Part shown: positions 16,396 to 25,725 of the stretch, piece by piece
Layout of the letters: the number at the start of each line of letters is the position of its first letter
Position numbering within the stretch: the first letter of the stretch is position 1
Source: Mariniphaga sp041686935
Lineage (GTDB): Bacteria > Bacteroidota > Bacteroidia > Bacteroidales > Prolixibacteraceae
Reading direction: 5' to 3'
Assembly: GCA_041686935.1 (NCBI GenBank)
Contig: JAWLCW010000013.1
Coordinates: forward strand, 1-64,000
DNA length: 64,000 nucleotides
Translations under genes and position numbers: made by a program
Notes under the pieces: generated by a model
What the model was told of the DNA's origin: nothing
What the model saw: the letters and a program-made list of their open reading frames with translations, nothing else
Databases searched by the model: none

Positions 16396-17874
16396 ATGAA
16401 AAAGTTCTTATGGATCATCGTATTAATCTCCGGTGTCATGAAGTTATTTTATCCTTGTCAGTTAAATGCCCAGGCACCCGATACGCTCTGGACCCGTACG
16501 TTCGGGGGGCCAGGGTATGATGTTGCAAGGGGAATAGCTTTAATGGAAGATGGCGGTTTTCTGGTTGCCGGAACTACAAAATGGGATGCCGACAAACCAA
16601 CCAGCATTTGGGTATTCAAACTGGATGCCGATGGCAATATGCTCTGGGAGCAAGCCATTGGCAGACAGTTTTTTGGTCAACATGGCTACTCTTTGAAACC
16701 TACTCTGGACGGCGGTTTTGTTGTGGCCGGTACAGCCATGAATGATCATGGATACTCTGATGTATATATTATCAAGCTGGACCAAGAAGCTAAAGGCGGA
16801 TGGGGTTACACCTTCGGCAATAATTTCGAAAATACCATAGGATATGATGCTGTGGGCACTCTTGACAGCGGTATTTTTGCTGTCGGGAGCCAGACAATTA
16901 ACAAAGCAGGTTCCACTGTTTACCAGGTAAAAACTTTTGATACCGGTATCAGAATGTTCACAAATATATTTGATTGGGGTTTGGCTTGTGAAGCCAGGGC
17001 CGTTTCAAGGACATTTGATGAAGGTTATATCGTTACGGGAAGAGTCCGTCCGGGAGGGATGGACTGGACCGATGGCATTTTTTTGCAGAAATTAGACATG
17101 TACGGTTTGGAAGAGGGTTTTACTTTGAGTTCATGGGCAGGCGACCAATATGGAAATTCAGTACAGCAAACTGCTGACAGCGGATACATTGTTGCCGGTT
17201 ATCACTGGGATAAAACCCCTTATAACAAAGACCTGATGTTAGTCCGTTATGATTCGCGGGGGGATGAACTATGGATGAAAAATTACGGTCATGGCCAATA
17301 TACCGTCAACGAAGCAGCTTATGTGGAGGAATTACCTGACGGCGGTTTCATTGTATGCGGGGTTACGGCAAAAAGAAGTTTCGACATGTGGGTACTGAGA
17401 ACTGACAGTCAGGGAGATACTTTGTGGACAAAAGCCATAGGGGACAAATATAAGGAGGAATACGCCTGTCAGATTCTTACGTTGCCGGATGGAGGGTATA
17501 TAGTTGCCGGCGAACGTAAAATAGACTCAGGAAATTATGATGCCTATATTGTAAGGCTGGGTATTGAAGGATCAATCAATACCGGCACCAGAACCCTCTT
17601 GCCTCTGCCCGATTTTGTCCTTTACCAGAACTTTCCCAACCCTTTCAGTTCTGAGACTACCATCAGGTACCAACTGGATAAACCGGGATTTGTAAATATT
17701 TCGATCTGTAATATTCTGGGACAGCCAGTAGTAACCCTGGTAAACGAAAGAAAAGAAGCAGGCTACCATAAGGTTCAGTGGAATTCAAATGAATTGGCAG
17801 GAGGTGTATATTTCTGTCACCTGTCTGTGAATGGCCATCAGGCAATCAGGAAGATAATAAAAACACTTCCATGA
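16396..17874 (+). CDS. T9SS cargo with seven-blade-like DGGF(I/V)VAG repeats
   Basis: The 492-residue protein has a signal peptide (cleavage near LNAQA), then about seven units of roughly 50 residues with the core DGG(F/Y)(I/L/V)VAG followed by a D(G/S)xGD..W strand, the pattern of a secreted beta-propeller. The C-terminus LYQNFPNPFSSETTIRYQL...GVYFCHLSVNG is a FlgD-like T9SS type A sorting domain. The open frame extends to TTG 16387, but ATG 16396 gives a normal signal peptide. It is probably a surface protein; no enzyme motif is visible. Confidence 0.85.
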   Translation: MKKFLWIIVLISGVMKLFYPCQLNAQAPDTLWTRTFGGPGYDVARGIALMEDGGFLVAGTTKWDADKPTSIWVFKLDADGNMLWEQAIGRQFFGQHGYSLKPTLDGGFVVAGTAMNDHGYSDVYIIKLDQEAKGGWGYTFGNNFENTIGYDAVGTLDSGIFAVGSQTINKAGSTVYQVKTFDTGIRMFTNIFDWGLACEARAVSRTFDEGYIVTGRVRPGGMDWTDGIFLQKLDMYGLEEGFTLSSWAGDQYGNSVQQTADSGYIVAGYHWDKTPYNKDLMLVRYDSRGDELWMKNYGHGQYTVNEAAYVEELPDGGFIVCGVTAKRSFDMWVLRTDSQGDTLWTKAIGDKYKEEYACQILTLPDGGYIVAGERKIDSGNYDAYIVRLGIEGSINTGTRTLLPLPDFVLYQNFPNPFSSETTIRYQLDKPGFVNISICNILGQPVVTLVNERKEAGYHKVQWNSNELAGGVYFCHLSVNGHQAIRKIIKTLP

Positions 17875-18036
17875 ACAGGTGAATTGATTCCTCATAAATT
17901 GGTTTCAGGAAACAGAAATCACGAAAAACAGTTCGACAAAATTTTAGGCGAGCAAAAATTTTTAAATATAAAATCTGGAAAAACAAGCAGTATGCTATTA
18001 TCTCTATCTTTTTCACCATAAGTAATTAAAAACAAA

Positions 18037-18043
18037 AAGGAGG
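18037..18043 (+). promoter_or_regulatory. Strong Shine-Dalgarno AAGGAGG
   Basis: AAGGAGG lies 6 bases before ATG 18050. Near-perfect Shine-Dalgarno sites are rare in Bacteroidota genes, so this one stands out and fixes the start of the FISUMP lipoprotein. Confidence 0.6.
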
Positions 18044-18049
18044 TTTGTT

Positions 18050-19168
18050 ATGAAAAAAAGTAAGATGTTTTTGATCGTCTCAAGCATTTTTATATGCTTG
18101 ATTATCTGGCAGTCATGCCAGAAAGATGATGAACATGAGACTCTTTACAGCGATGTGGAAACCATGCAACTTAAATGCGCGACCGTTTATGATTGCTCCA
18201 CGGTTTGCATTGACCCCGATGACGCTGAATACTTTGTGGCGCATGATCAAATTGTTGTAGGCTGGGGAGGTCCCGAAAAAAACAAGTTCAACAAAACCGT
18301 TGATGTGAAGTACTACAACACCCTTACCCACTTTGTACTTCAGGTAATGAGCAGCAATGGCATTGCCGATGTGCTGATAGATGATGTGTCTGTCAAAAAC
18401 TTTTATGGAACCGTGCCCCCCGATACCTGGCAGGAGATAAACTTTCCTCTTGCTAATGATTGGCAGGCATGCGATACCTGGGCTTTTGAGTTGCAAATAA
18501 CCGGCTTTGGGCCACCGGCCTTCTTCGGGGTGGAATACAATCTTATCGGCGAATGTGAGGAAGAGGATGCCGGTTGGCCCAGAGATACCGATACGGAAGT
18601 AGTCGAAGTCACAAATCCGGTGACGGGTCGCATTTGGATGGACCGCAACCTTGGTGCCAGCCGTGTAGCAACAAGCAGCACAGATGAAGAAGCCTACGGC
18701 GACCTGTACCAGTGGGGACGGGCTGCCGACGGGCACGAAAGCAGAACATCCGGCACAACTTCTTCCCTAAGCAGCAGCGACACACCCGGGCATGGCAACT
18801 TCATTTTAGTCTCTTCCAATCCGTATGATTGGCGCAGCCCACAAAACGATAATTTATGGCAGGGCGCAAGCGGTACCAATAACCCCTGCCCGAACGGTTA
18901 TCGCCTGCCAACAGAAGCCGAATGGGAAGCAGAACGCGCAAGCTGGAGCAGCTACAATTCAGCCGGGGCATTTGCCTCTCCGCTTAAATTGCCTGTGGCT
19001 GGCTTCCGCGACCGCGATGGTTCTCTCACTTTTGTGGGTTACAACGGCTACTATTGGTCAGGCACTGTAGCTGGTGCCTACTCGCAGGGCCTGAGCTTCG
19101 GCAGTAGTGCTGGCATGGGCAGCGGCGGCCGGGTGTACGGGATCTCTGTGCGTTGCATTAAGGATTGA
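18050..19168 (+). CDS. FISUMP-domain lipoprotein
   Basis: The 372-residue protein has a lipoprotein signal (lipidated Cys23 in IIWQSC), a Cys-rich region (about 40-180, including CATVYDCSTVC) of unknown fold, and a C-terminal FISUMP (Fibrobacter succinogenes major paralogous) domain at about 185-372. That domain shows GRIWMDRNLGA, YGDLYQWGR, PCPNGYRLPTEAEW, GYYWSG and VRCIKD. The domain is common in surface lipoproteins of Bacteroidota, role unknown. Base use is clearly more GC-rich than in the neighbours, and an unusual AAGGAGG precedes it, which may point to a separate history. Confidence 0.88.
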   Translation: MKKSKMFLIVSSIFICLIIWQSCQKDDEHETLYSDVETMQLKCATVYDCSTVCIDPDDAEYFVAHDQIVVGWGGPEKNKFNKTVDVKYYNTLTHFVLQVMSSNGIADVLIDDVSVKNFYGTVPPDTWQEINFPLANDWQACDTWAFELQITGFGPPAFFGVEYNLIGECEEEDAGWPRDTDTEVVEVTNPVTGRIWMDRNLGASRVATSSTDEEAYGDLYQWGRAADGHESRTSGTTSSLSSSDTPGHGNFILVSSNPYDWRSPQNDNLWQGASGTNNPCPNGYRLPTEAEWEAERASWSSYNSAGAFASPLKLPVAGFRDRDGSLTFVGYNGYYWSGTVAGAYSQGLSFGSSAGMGSGGRVYGISVRCIKD

Positions 19169-19207
19169 CAATTTGATAATTAAACACTTATTTAACAGAT
19201 AGTGTAA

Positions 19208-19534
19208 CAGCCAATAAAGAAGGCGGTTATAACCTTTAATACCCAAACAAAATTACGGCATGGGTTACCTGTCAGCAGAAACAAATTGCTGGATAAATTC
19301 CCGGGCAAATACGAACTGATGCCGGAATTTATCCTCAACATTACCCGTGAGAGGAAGCGTGTTTTTGTGCAAGCCACCGGACAACCGCGGGGAGAAATTT
19401 TTGCCTCGAAGCCTCACCGGTTTTTTTCAAAAGACGTCAATGCAGAGTTTGTTTTCAATTTGGACGATAACAGCGATGTGATTGGGTTGACACTTATTCA
19501 AAATGGAGAACACAAGGCAAAAAAAATAGAATAG
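19208..19534 (+). pseudogene. Leftover C-terminal DUF3471 domain of a serine hydrolase
   Basis: The frame is open from just after TAA 19205-19207 to 19534. From about 19289 it encodes LDKFPGKYELMPEF, RKRVFVQATGQPRGEIFAS and IGLTLIQNGE, the signature of DUF3471, the domain found behind class C beta-lactamase-like hydrolases and related peptidases. The catalytic part is absent: upstream is the FISUMP gene and about 40 bases of gap. No ATG is available (TTG 19286 would give 82 residues). It is best read as the remnant of a deleted gene; a stand-alone small protein is less likely. Confidence 0.65.
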
Positions 19535-19541
19535 TTCTGAA

Positions 19542-20594
19542 TTACAAACTTTTCTTTCCAAATTTGTACTCCAGACCAAACGTAATATCCAGGGCGCTTG
19601 CCTTTCCGGTGCCTCCCTGTTCAAATTTCTGCTTTGATGAAGTATAGCCGGCGCTTGCCGAGGCATTCCATCGCTTTGACATGATATAAGCCATTTTGCC
19701 GGAGAAACTAAATCCGAAACCATGACCGGTATAGAACTCCTCTTCATTATCATAAAGATATGCGGTAGAATAGCCTGCGGACGGAATAAAATCGAACCGG
19801 AATTTATCTGAGGCAGGCAGCGAAAAAACAGGTCCGATTAATTCGGAATGAAAAGACCATTGCATAAGGTTGTCGTATGCATCAACCGAATAAACGTTGT
19901 CAATTGATGTCCACTTAATACCAAAATGGTTCGTAAAAAAATACCCGACCTCCCCTTTAAAACTCGATCCGGTCTTGTTCATGCCGGGGTAATTACTTAT
20001 TGGCACATTGGCGGAAAATTCACCACCGGCGCGCGAAAATCCAATTGATGGGGCAATATACATCCTGTGCACAAATTTTGGTAGTGCAGGTTTTTCGTCG
20101 AGATAAGAATAATGCTGAAGGCTGCCTTTGTATTTCTCAAAATTCTCATAACTGTTTCTGACTGGGAAACGATCTTTCACTGAGCCTGCAATTGCACCAA
20201 CACCCGCCCCGATAATCCCGTAAGTGAAACCGACACCAGCGGCTAAAAATCCCTGGACAAGAGCAAAATCTGAGATAGTATAACCGGCAATGGCGCCGGT
20301 TCCAAATCCTATGACTGAACCGACTATCAAACCTCGAATAACGCTTTTCTCTCTTCGCACTTTCAGGAGTTCAATGTTATCAAACTGAAACTCCATAATC
20401 CGGTCTGAACGCAAAGATGAAACGAGAAAGATGGAGGAATCACCCGATTCGTAAAGTACTCCTTTTGTAAAACCTGAGCCGTTAACCGGTTTCACCCAGG
20501 CTTCATAAACCTTTTTTTTGCCGCTAAAATTCTCCTGTGCAGTTAATGCAATGCAACAAAATAAAATCACCAGTGTCGGTAATAATCTTTTCAT
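19542..20594 (-). CDS. Outer-membrane beta-barrel-like protein with glycine-rich helical hairpin
   Basis: The 350-residue protein has a signal peptide (CCIALTA-Q), a small N-terminal strand domain (to about 85), a glycine-rich hydrophobic region at about 100-145 (GLIVGSVIGFGTGAIAGY, GIIGAGVGAIAG), and a C-terminal half with alternating strands ending LDITFGLEYKFGKKSL, the pattern of an outer-membrane barrel. Its start overlaps the stop of the gene upstream by ATGA (20591-20594), so the two are co-transcribed. Function unknown. Confidence 0.78.
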   Translation of the reverse strand: MKRLLPTLVILFCCIALTAQENFSGKKKVYEAWVKPVNGSGFTKGVLYESGDSSIFLVSSLRSDRIMEFQFDNIELLKVRREKSVIRGLIVGSVIGFGTGAIAGYTISDFALVQGFLAAGVGFTYGIIGAGVGAIAGSVKDRFPVRNSYENFEKYKGSLQHYSYLDEKPALPKFVHRMYIAPSIGFSRAGGEFSANVPISNYPGMNKTGSSFKGEVGYFFTNHFGIKWTSIDNVYSVDAYDNLMQWSFHSELIGPVFSLPASDKFRFDFIPSAGYSTAYLYDNEEEFYTGHGFGFSFSGKMAYIMSKRWNASASAGYTSSKQKFEQGGTGKASALDITFGLEYKFGKKSL

Positions 20595-21127
20595 TCTTTT
20601 TTAAATAGTTGACCTTCATACTTAATCCTCACTCCAAACTTAATACTCATAAGAAATTTATGCTGTACATCATACTCCTTAAGCCTGGCAAAGCCCCCGT
20701 CGATAGCAAAATTAAACCACCTGTTTGGTGATAAACAAACTCCAACCGGAAAATAAAGAACCGAAGATTTATAATAGCTTACTCTGCCCGTTCCACCAAA
20801 CCAATCTGAACTGGAAATTCTTCCGGCATAACCATATTTGATCCCCAAACAGGGATTCCAGTTCCTGCTATAACCTCTGGGCCAGAAATGATAATACAGG
20901 CCACCGCCAAAACCATAATACTGGGGTGCAACTGTGAGTTCTGCATTCAATTCGGGTGAAATAAAGGCATCCAAAGTATATCCCGTAATTGCAGGAACAG
21001 AAAACCTGACAGAAATACCATACCTGTGTTCAATCTCACTTCCTTTATCCGGTATAGTGTCTGTATGAGCTGATAAATTACCAACCTGAAAAATAAATAA
21101 AACCAAAACCAAATTAACCGTATTCAT
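20591..21127 (-). CDS. Small outer-membrane beta-barrel-like protein
   Basis: The 178-residue product starts at MNTVNLVLVLFIFQVGNLSA, a signal peptide; a longer frame to 21151 only adds non-signal residues. The mature part has repeated strands with GGGLYYHFWP and ends with a (F/I)GVRIKYEGQLF strand. This suggests an 8-strand-type outer-membrane barrel. It overlaps the next gene by four bases. Function unknown. Confidence 0.75.
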   Translation of the reverse strand: MNTVNLVLVLFIFQVGNLSAHTDTIPDKGSEIEHRYGISVRFSVPAITGYTLDAFISPELNAELTVAPQYYGFGGGLYYHFWPRGYSRNWNPCLGIKYGYAGRISSSDWFGGTGRVSYYKSSVLYFPVGVCLSPNRWFNFAIDGGFARLKEYDVQHKFLMSIKFGVRIKYEGQLFKKE

Positions 21128-21484
21128 AGTTATCCTAATCAACTGAAACACAATTAAAGTGATACCGAATAATCTGTTAACGAAATATCAGCCAATGAGG
21201 TTATATTTTTAGAAGCATTTTGAAACTTCTCTTAAAATAACAGAAGAAATGGTTATATTGAAATATTTCAACAATGTAGCAACAATTGAAAATTCAGGCA
21301 ATTTTACTAATTATTTTAACAGATATTTCTAATCTTTGATTTACGAATAATTCTGCATTTCACTGGGTTACAATACAATTAATTTGATTTTCCGAAACCA
21401 AACACATTGAGATATGAAAATTTTTGATACCTTTAATTAAGTTCTTCGAAAACTATTCCTTTATAATAATCAAACCTGGAAACC
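21128..21484. other. AT-rich intergenic region between divergent genes
   Basis: This 357-bp gap separates the barrel operon (minus strand) from the activase gene (plus strand). It is AT-rich. No reading frame, tRNA or strong hairpin was found; the only element I can support is the promoter-like pair at 21407-21435. Confidence 0.5.
21407..21435 (+). promoter_or_regulatory. Candidate promoter of the activase gene
   Basis: TTG at 21407-21409 and TACCTTTA at 21428-21435 are separated by 18 bases, close to the Bacteroidota -33 (TTG) and -7 (TAnnTTTG) elements; the last G is replaced by A. The start codon follows 49 bases later. Confidence 0.4.
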
Positions 21485-24400
21485 ATGAAATATATAGGTT
21501 CTGACATTGGTTCAATCTCGGTAAACACTGTTTTGCTGAACGAGCAAAAAGAAGTCATTGAGGAATATTACGATTACAGTCACGGGAGGCCATTTACTGC
21601 CTTGTATAACCGGCTGAAAAACATCCTTTCGGAACACAGTGATTTGTCGGGCACCATTGCGCTCACCGGAACGGGAAGCAAGCTTGCATCGCAGTTGTTG
21701 AACGGTTTTGCAGTGAACGAGATAATTGCCCAGTCGAAAGCAGTAATGGCGCTATATCCGAATGTGCGCACGGTTATTGAAATGGGCGGAGAAGATTCCA
21801 AGCTTATCTTTCTTGAAGACAACGAAGTGAAAGACGGCATGAAGCTTTCAGATTTTACCATGAATAGCCTTTGCGCCGCGGGCACTGGTTCATTCCTCGA
21901 TCAGCAGGCAAAACGAATAGGCGTTTCCATTGAAAATGAGTTTGGTGAATTGGCGTTAAAATCGGAAAATCCACCGCGCATTGCAGGCCGGTGTTCGGTA
22001 TTTGCAAAAAGCGACATGATTCATCTCCAGCAGGTTGCCACACCAAGTCACGATATTATTGCAGGCTTGTGTTTTGCCGTTGCGCGAAATTTCAAAAGCA
22101 CGCTTGGAAAAGGAAAACCACTGGTTAAACCCGTTATTTTTCAGGGTGGTGTTGCTGCAAACGCTGGTATGGTGAGGGCTTTTTCGGAAATTTACAACCT
22201 GCAGGTCGGCGAACTCATCATTCCTGAGCACCATGCCTCGATGGGTGCAATAGGCGCTGTATTTTTTGCCATAGAATCGGAAAAAATTTCAGAAGAAAAA
22301 ATCCCGCTTCAAAAACTGGAGGAATACCTGGAATCCGGATTACACGATACCCAGAGCCTCTCCCGGTTGACGGACAAAAAACACGTTCTTTATAAAGAAA
22401 CCTGGGAGCTCGACGGACAGAAAAATGTAAAAGCCTGGCTGGGGTTGGATGTTGGTTCGCTCAGCACCAATGTTGCCATTATTGACGAGAAAAACAATGT
22501 ACTGGCAAGAAGATATTTGCCTACTGCCGGCAATCCGCTCGAAGCCATTAAAAAGGGTCTGCGGGAAGTTGGAGATGAAATCGGTCACAAAATCCAGATT
22601 GTAGCTGCCGGCACAACAGGCTCGGGCAGGTACCTTACCGGCGATTTTATTGGTGCCGATACCATTCAGAACGAAATTACCTGCCAGGCAACTGCTGCAA
22701 TAAGCATTGACCCTGAAGTGGACACCATTTTTGAAATTGGCGGCCAGGATTCGAAATACATCAGCATTTCAAACGGGGTAATTGTTGATTTTGAAATGAA
22801 TAAAGTGTGTGCAGCCGGCACCGGTTCATTTCTTGAAGAGCAGGCCGATAAACTGGGAATTAAAATTGAGAAGGAGTTTGGAACACGTGGATTGTCAGCC
22901 GAAAATCCGGCCAAACTTGGCGAGCGGTGCACGGTTTTTATGGAAAGCGATTTGAACTCTCACCAGCAAAAAGGCACTCCAATTGATAACCTGGTTGCCG
23001 GACTGGCGTACTCCATCGTATATAATTACCTGAACCGTGTGGTGCGAGACAAACCCGTTGGAAACAAAATTTTCTTTCAGGGCGGTGTAACCAACAATAA
23101 AGCAGTGGTTTCGGCTTTTGAGGCTGTTACCGGAAAACCAATTATTGTACCTCCCCATTTCGACATAACGGGCGCAATTGGCGCTGCAATACAAGCCCGT
23201 AATTTTATGGAAAACGGAAACAAAACAAAGTTTAAAGGTTTTGGAATCAGCGAGACAAATTATAAAACCAAAAATTTTATTTGCAATGCGTGCGCAAACC
23301 ACTGTGAAATAAAACGGGTGGATATTGAAGGAGAATCGAAACCGTTGTATTACGGCGGAATCTGCGAAAAATACGAAATCGGCGACCGGGCACGCGCAAA
23401 AACCGATATCCCCAACCTTTTTCAGGAGAAGGAACAAATCCTGGCAGGAAATTTTAAAAATACAACCGACCCGGATAAAATATCAATAGGTCTTCCGCGC
23501 GGCTTAATGAACTATTACCAGCTTTTTCCCTTCTGGAAAACTTTTTTCTCCGACCTGGGGTTTAATTTGGTACTTTCAGATGAAACCGACCGGAAAATCA
23601 TTACTGATTCGCTTGAAACCATGGTTTCGGAAACATGTCTGCCAGTAGAGCTAATTCACGGCCATGTTTTAAACCTGCTGGATAAAAAAGTGGATTACAT
23701 TTTTTTGCCCTTTATCGTAAATTCATTGGGTACCGAAGAAAATCCTACCAACAACTGCAACTGCCCGTGGGTGCAGTCTCATCCCTATCTGGTTAAAGCT
23801 GCATTTCACGACAAGGCAATTACTGATAAACTTTTAATTCCCAGCCTGCATTTTCGTTATTTCGAAAGGGCTTTAAAAAAAGAACTGCAACAATTCTTTA
23901 CCGGGAAATTCAACCTGCCCAAACAGAAAATATTTAAAGCAGTAGATCATGCAAAAGGTGAACAAAAGCTTTTTGAACAGAAAGTGCATCTTAAAGGCAG
24001 GGAAGTATTTGGCAACCTCGATGAAAACAGGTGGAACATTGTGATTATCGGAAGGCCATACAACACCACCGATCCTTCCCTAAATCTCAGGTTGGTGAAA
24101 AAACTTCAAAATTTGAATGTGCTCTCCATTCCTATCGATTTTCTGCCTCTTGAAGAGGAAAATATCTTTGATGAATACCCGGGAATGTACTGGCCCAATG
24201 GTCAGAAAATTTTACAGGCGGCACGGATTATTTCACAAACAAAAAATTTGTTTGCAGTGTATTTGAGCAACTTCAGGTGCGGCCCCGATTCTTTTTTGCT
24301 GCATTTTGTAAAAAAGGAAATGAAGGGCAAACCCTTTTTGCATCTTGAAGTGGATGAACACAGCGCAGATGCCGGATTGATTACACGGCTTGAAGCTTTT

Positions 24401-25723
24401 CTCGACAGTTTGAAAGGGTGGAAATCCAACCAAACAGAAAGTTTATCTGAAACGGCAGAATTGAAAGATAATAACGGGACCACGGAACTAAATTCGCGTA
24501 CCCTTTATTTTCCTTACGCCCGCGACTCGGTGCATATTTTATCGGCTGCCACACGTAGCTGCGGAATTCCAAGCGAGGTGCTCCCCATGCCAAATGAGGC
24601 AGATCTGGAACTGGGCAGAAAATATACCAACGGACAGGAATGTTTTCCTTTTATTTGCACCCTTGGAAGCTTTTTAAGCAAACTGAAGGATCCAGGTACT
24701 GATCCGAAGAAAGTGAGTTTTTTTATGCCCGACCACAATGGCCCGTGCCGGTTTGGCGAATACAATAAACTGCACCGTCATGTTTTTGATAATCTGGGTT
24801 TTACTGATGCCGAAATTATTCGCCCCAGCAATGAAGACGCTTATGGAAGCCTTGCGCCTGGACATTCAGTAAGATGGAGGAACAATTCGTGGCGGGGTAT
24901 TATTGCACTGGACCTAATGCGGAAAATGCTCGAACAAGTCAGGCCTTACGAAATCAACAAGGGTAACACAGACCTTATTTACCAAAAAAGCATGCAGAAT
25001 CTTATCCATTCTGTGGAAAACAATTGTAAAAACCTGACAAAAGTTTTGGCAGAAGCTGCCCGTGAATTTACATCCATACCGGTGGAAAACTTCAGAAGTA
25101 AACCACAAGTTGCTATTGTTGGCGAAATTTTCATGCGCGACAATCCTTTTTGCTCCAATTATCTGGTAAAACGGCTCGAAGATTTGGGAGCCGAAACGGT
25201 GATGGCGCCTTTTGCCGAATGGGTAAATTACTCAACCCTCCGGTTTGTGCGCGACAGTCGCTGGAAAGGAAAATACAGAAACCTGATCCGGGCAAAAATC
25301 CAGTTGTTCCTGCAAAAAACAATAGAGAAAAGAATAACAGGCAGTTTAGACAACCTTTATGAATTTTACCCTGAGATTGAGGTAGAGGAAATGCTTGAAA
25401 GCTGCGGTGAATACATTGACAAAGATTACGACGGCGACCCGCCGCTGGCCATTGGTTCAGCGGTTTTACTGGCCGAAAAGCAAATTTCAGGAGTTGTAAA
25501 TATTCTGCCGTTTACGTGCATGCCGGGTACTATTAACTGCACCGTATCAAACAACCTGAGAAAAAATAACCATGGATTGCCATGGGAAAATTTTGCATAC
25601 GACGGACACGATAACATCGGGCTTGACACCCGGTTCGAAGCATTCATGTACCAGGTGAGGGAATACCATCAAAGACAAATGGAATTAACACATTCTGACT
25701 GGAAAGAAGCAAAAATGGTGTAA
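21485..25723 (+). CDS. Double-domain acyl-CoA dehydratase activase (BadF/HgdC family with DUF2229)
   Basis: The 1412-residue protein holds two BadF/BadG/BcrA/BcrD ATPase domains. The first (about 1-265) has DIGSISVNT, GGEDSKL and CAAGTGSF. The second (about 318-600) has DVGSLSTN, GGQDSKY and CAAGTGSF. The Cys of each CAAGTG loop would bind the shared [4Fe-4S] cluster in family members. Then come a DUF2229 region (Cys-rich NACANHC; GLPRGLMNYY) and a C-terminal part like the dehydratase D-component. Relatives use ATP to push an electron into 2-hydroxyacyl-CoA or benzoyl-CoA reductase-type enzymes. No partner dehydratase genes lie nearby, so the real target is unknown. Confidence 0.9.
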   Translation: MKYIGSDIGSISVNTVLLNEQKEVIEEYYDYSHGRPFTALYNRLKNILSEHSDLSGTIALTGTGSKLASQLLNGFAVNEIIAQSKAVMALYPNVRTVIEMGGEDSKLIFLEDNEVKDGMKLSDFTMNSLCAAGTGSFLDQQAKRIGVSIENEFGELALKSENPPRIAGRCSVFAKSDMIHLQQVATPSHDIIAGLCFAVARNFKSTLGKGKPLVKPVIFQGGVAANAGMVRAFSEIYNLQVGELIIPEHHASMGAIGAVFFAIESEKISEEKIPLQKLEEYLESGLHDTQSLSRLTDKKHVLYKETWELDGQKNVKAWLGLDVGSLSTNVAIIDEKNNVLARRYLPTAGNPLEAIKKGLREVGDEIGHKIQIVAAGTTGSGRYLTGDFIGADTIQNEITCQATAAISIDPEVDTIFEIGGQDSKYISISNGVIVDFEMNKVCAAGTGSFLEEQADKLGIKIEKEFGTRGLSAENPAKLGERCTVFMESDLNSHQQKGTPIDNLVAGLAYSIVYNYLNRVVRDKPVGNKIFFQGGVTNNKAVVSAFEAVTGKPIIVPPHFDITGAIGAAIQARNFMENGNKTKFKGFGISETNYKTKNFICNACANHCEIKRVDIEGESKPLYYGGICEKYEIGDRARAKTDIPNLFQEKEQILAGNFKNTTDPDKISIGLPRGLMNYYQLFPFWKTFFSDLGFNLVLSDETDRKIITDSLETMVSETCLPVELIHGHVLNLLDKKVDYIFLPFIVNSLGTEENPTNNCNCPWVQSHPYLVKAAFHDKAITDKLLIPSLHFRYFERALKKELQQFFTGKFNLPKQKIFKAVDHAKGEQKLFEQKVHLKGREVFGNLDENRWNIVIIGRPYNTTDPSLNLRLVKKLQNLNVLSIPIDFLPLEEENIFDEYPGMYWPNGQKILQAARIISQTKNLFAVYLSNFRCGPDSFLLHFVKKEMKGKPFLHLEVDEHSADAGLITRLEAFLDSLKGWKSNQTESLSETAELKDNNGTTELNSRTLYFPYARDSVHILSAATRSCGIPSEVLPMPNEADLELGRKYTNGQECFPFICTLGSFLSKLKDPGTDPKKVSFFMPDHNGPCRFGEYNKLHRHVFDNLGFTDAEIIRPSNEDAYGSLAPGHSVRWRNNSWRGIIALDLMRKMLEQVRPYEINKGNTDLIYQKSMQNLIHSVENNCKNLTKVLAEAAREFTSIPVENFRSKPQVAIVGEIFMRDNPFCSNYLVKRLEDLGAETVMAPFAEWVNYSTLRFVRDSRWKGKYRNLIRAKIQLFLQKTIEKRITGSLDNLYEFYPEIEVEEMLESCGEYIDKDYDGDPPLAIGSAVLLAEKQISGVVNILPFTCMPGTINCTVSNNLRKNNHGLPWENFAYDGHDNIGLDTRFEAFMYQVREYHQRQMELTHSDWKEAKMV

Positions 25724-25725
25724 GA

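Noticed and set aside
22895..23437. 180-residue antisense frame in the activase gene
   Set aside because: Fully inside a conserved gene on the other strand, no motif; a coding shadow.
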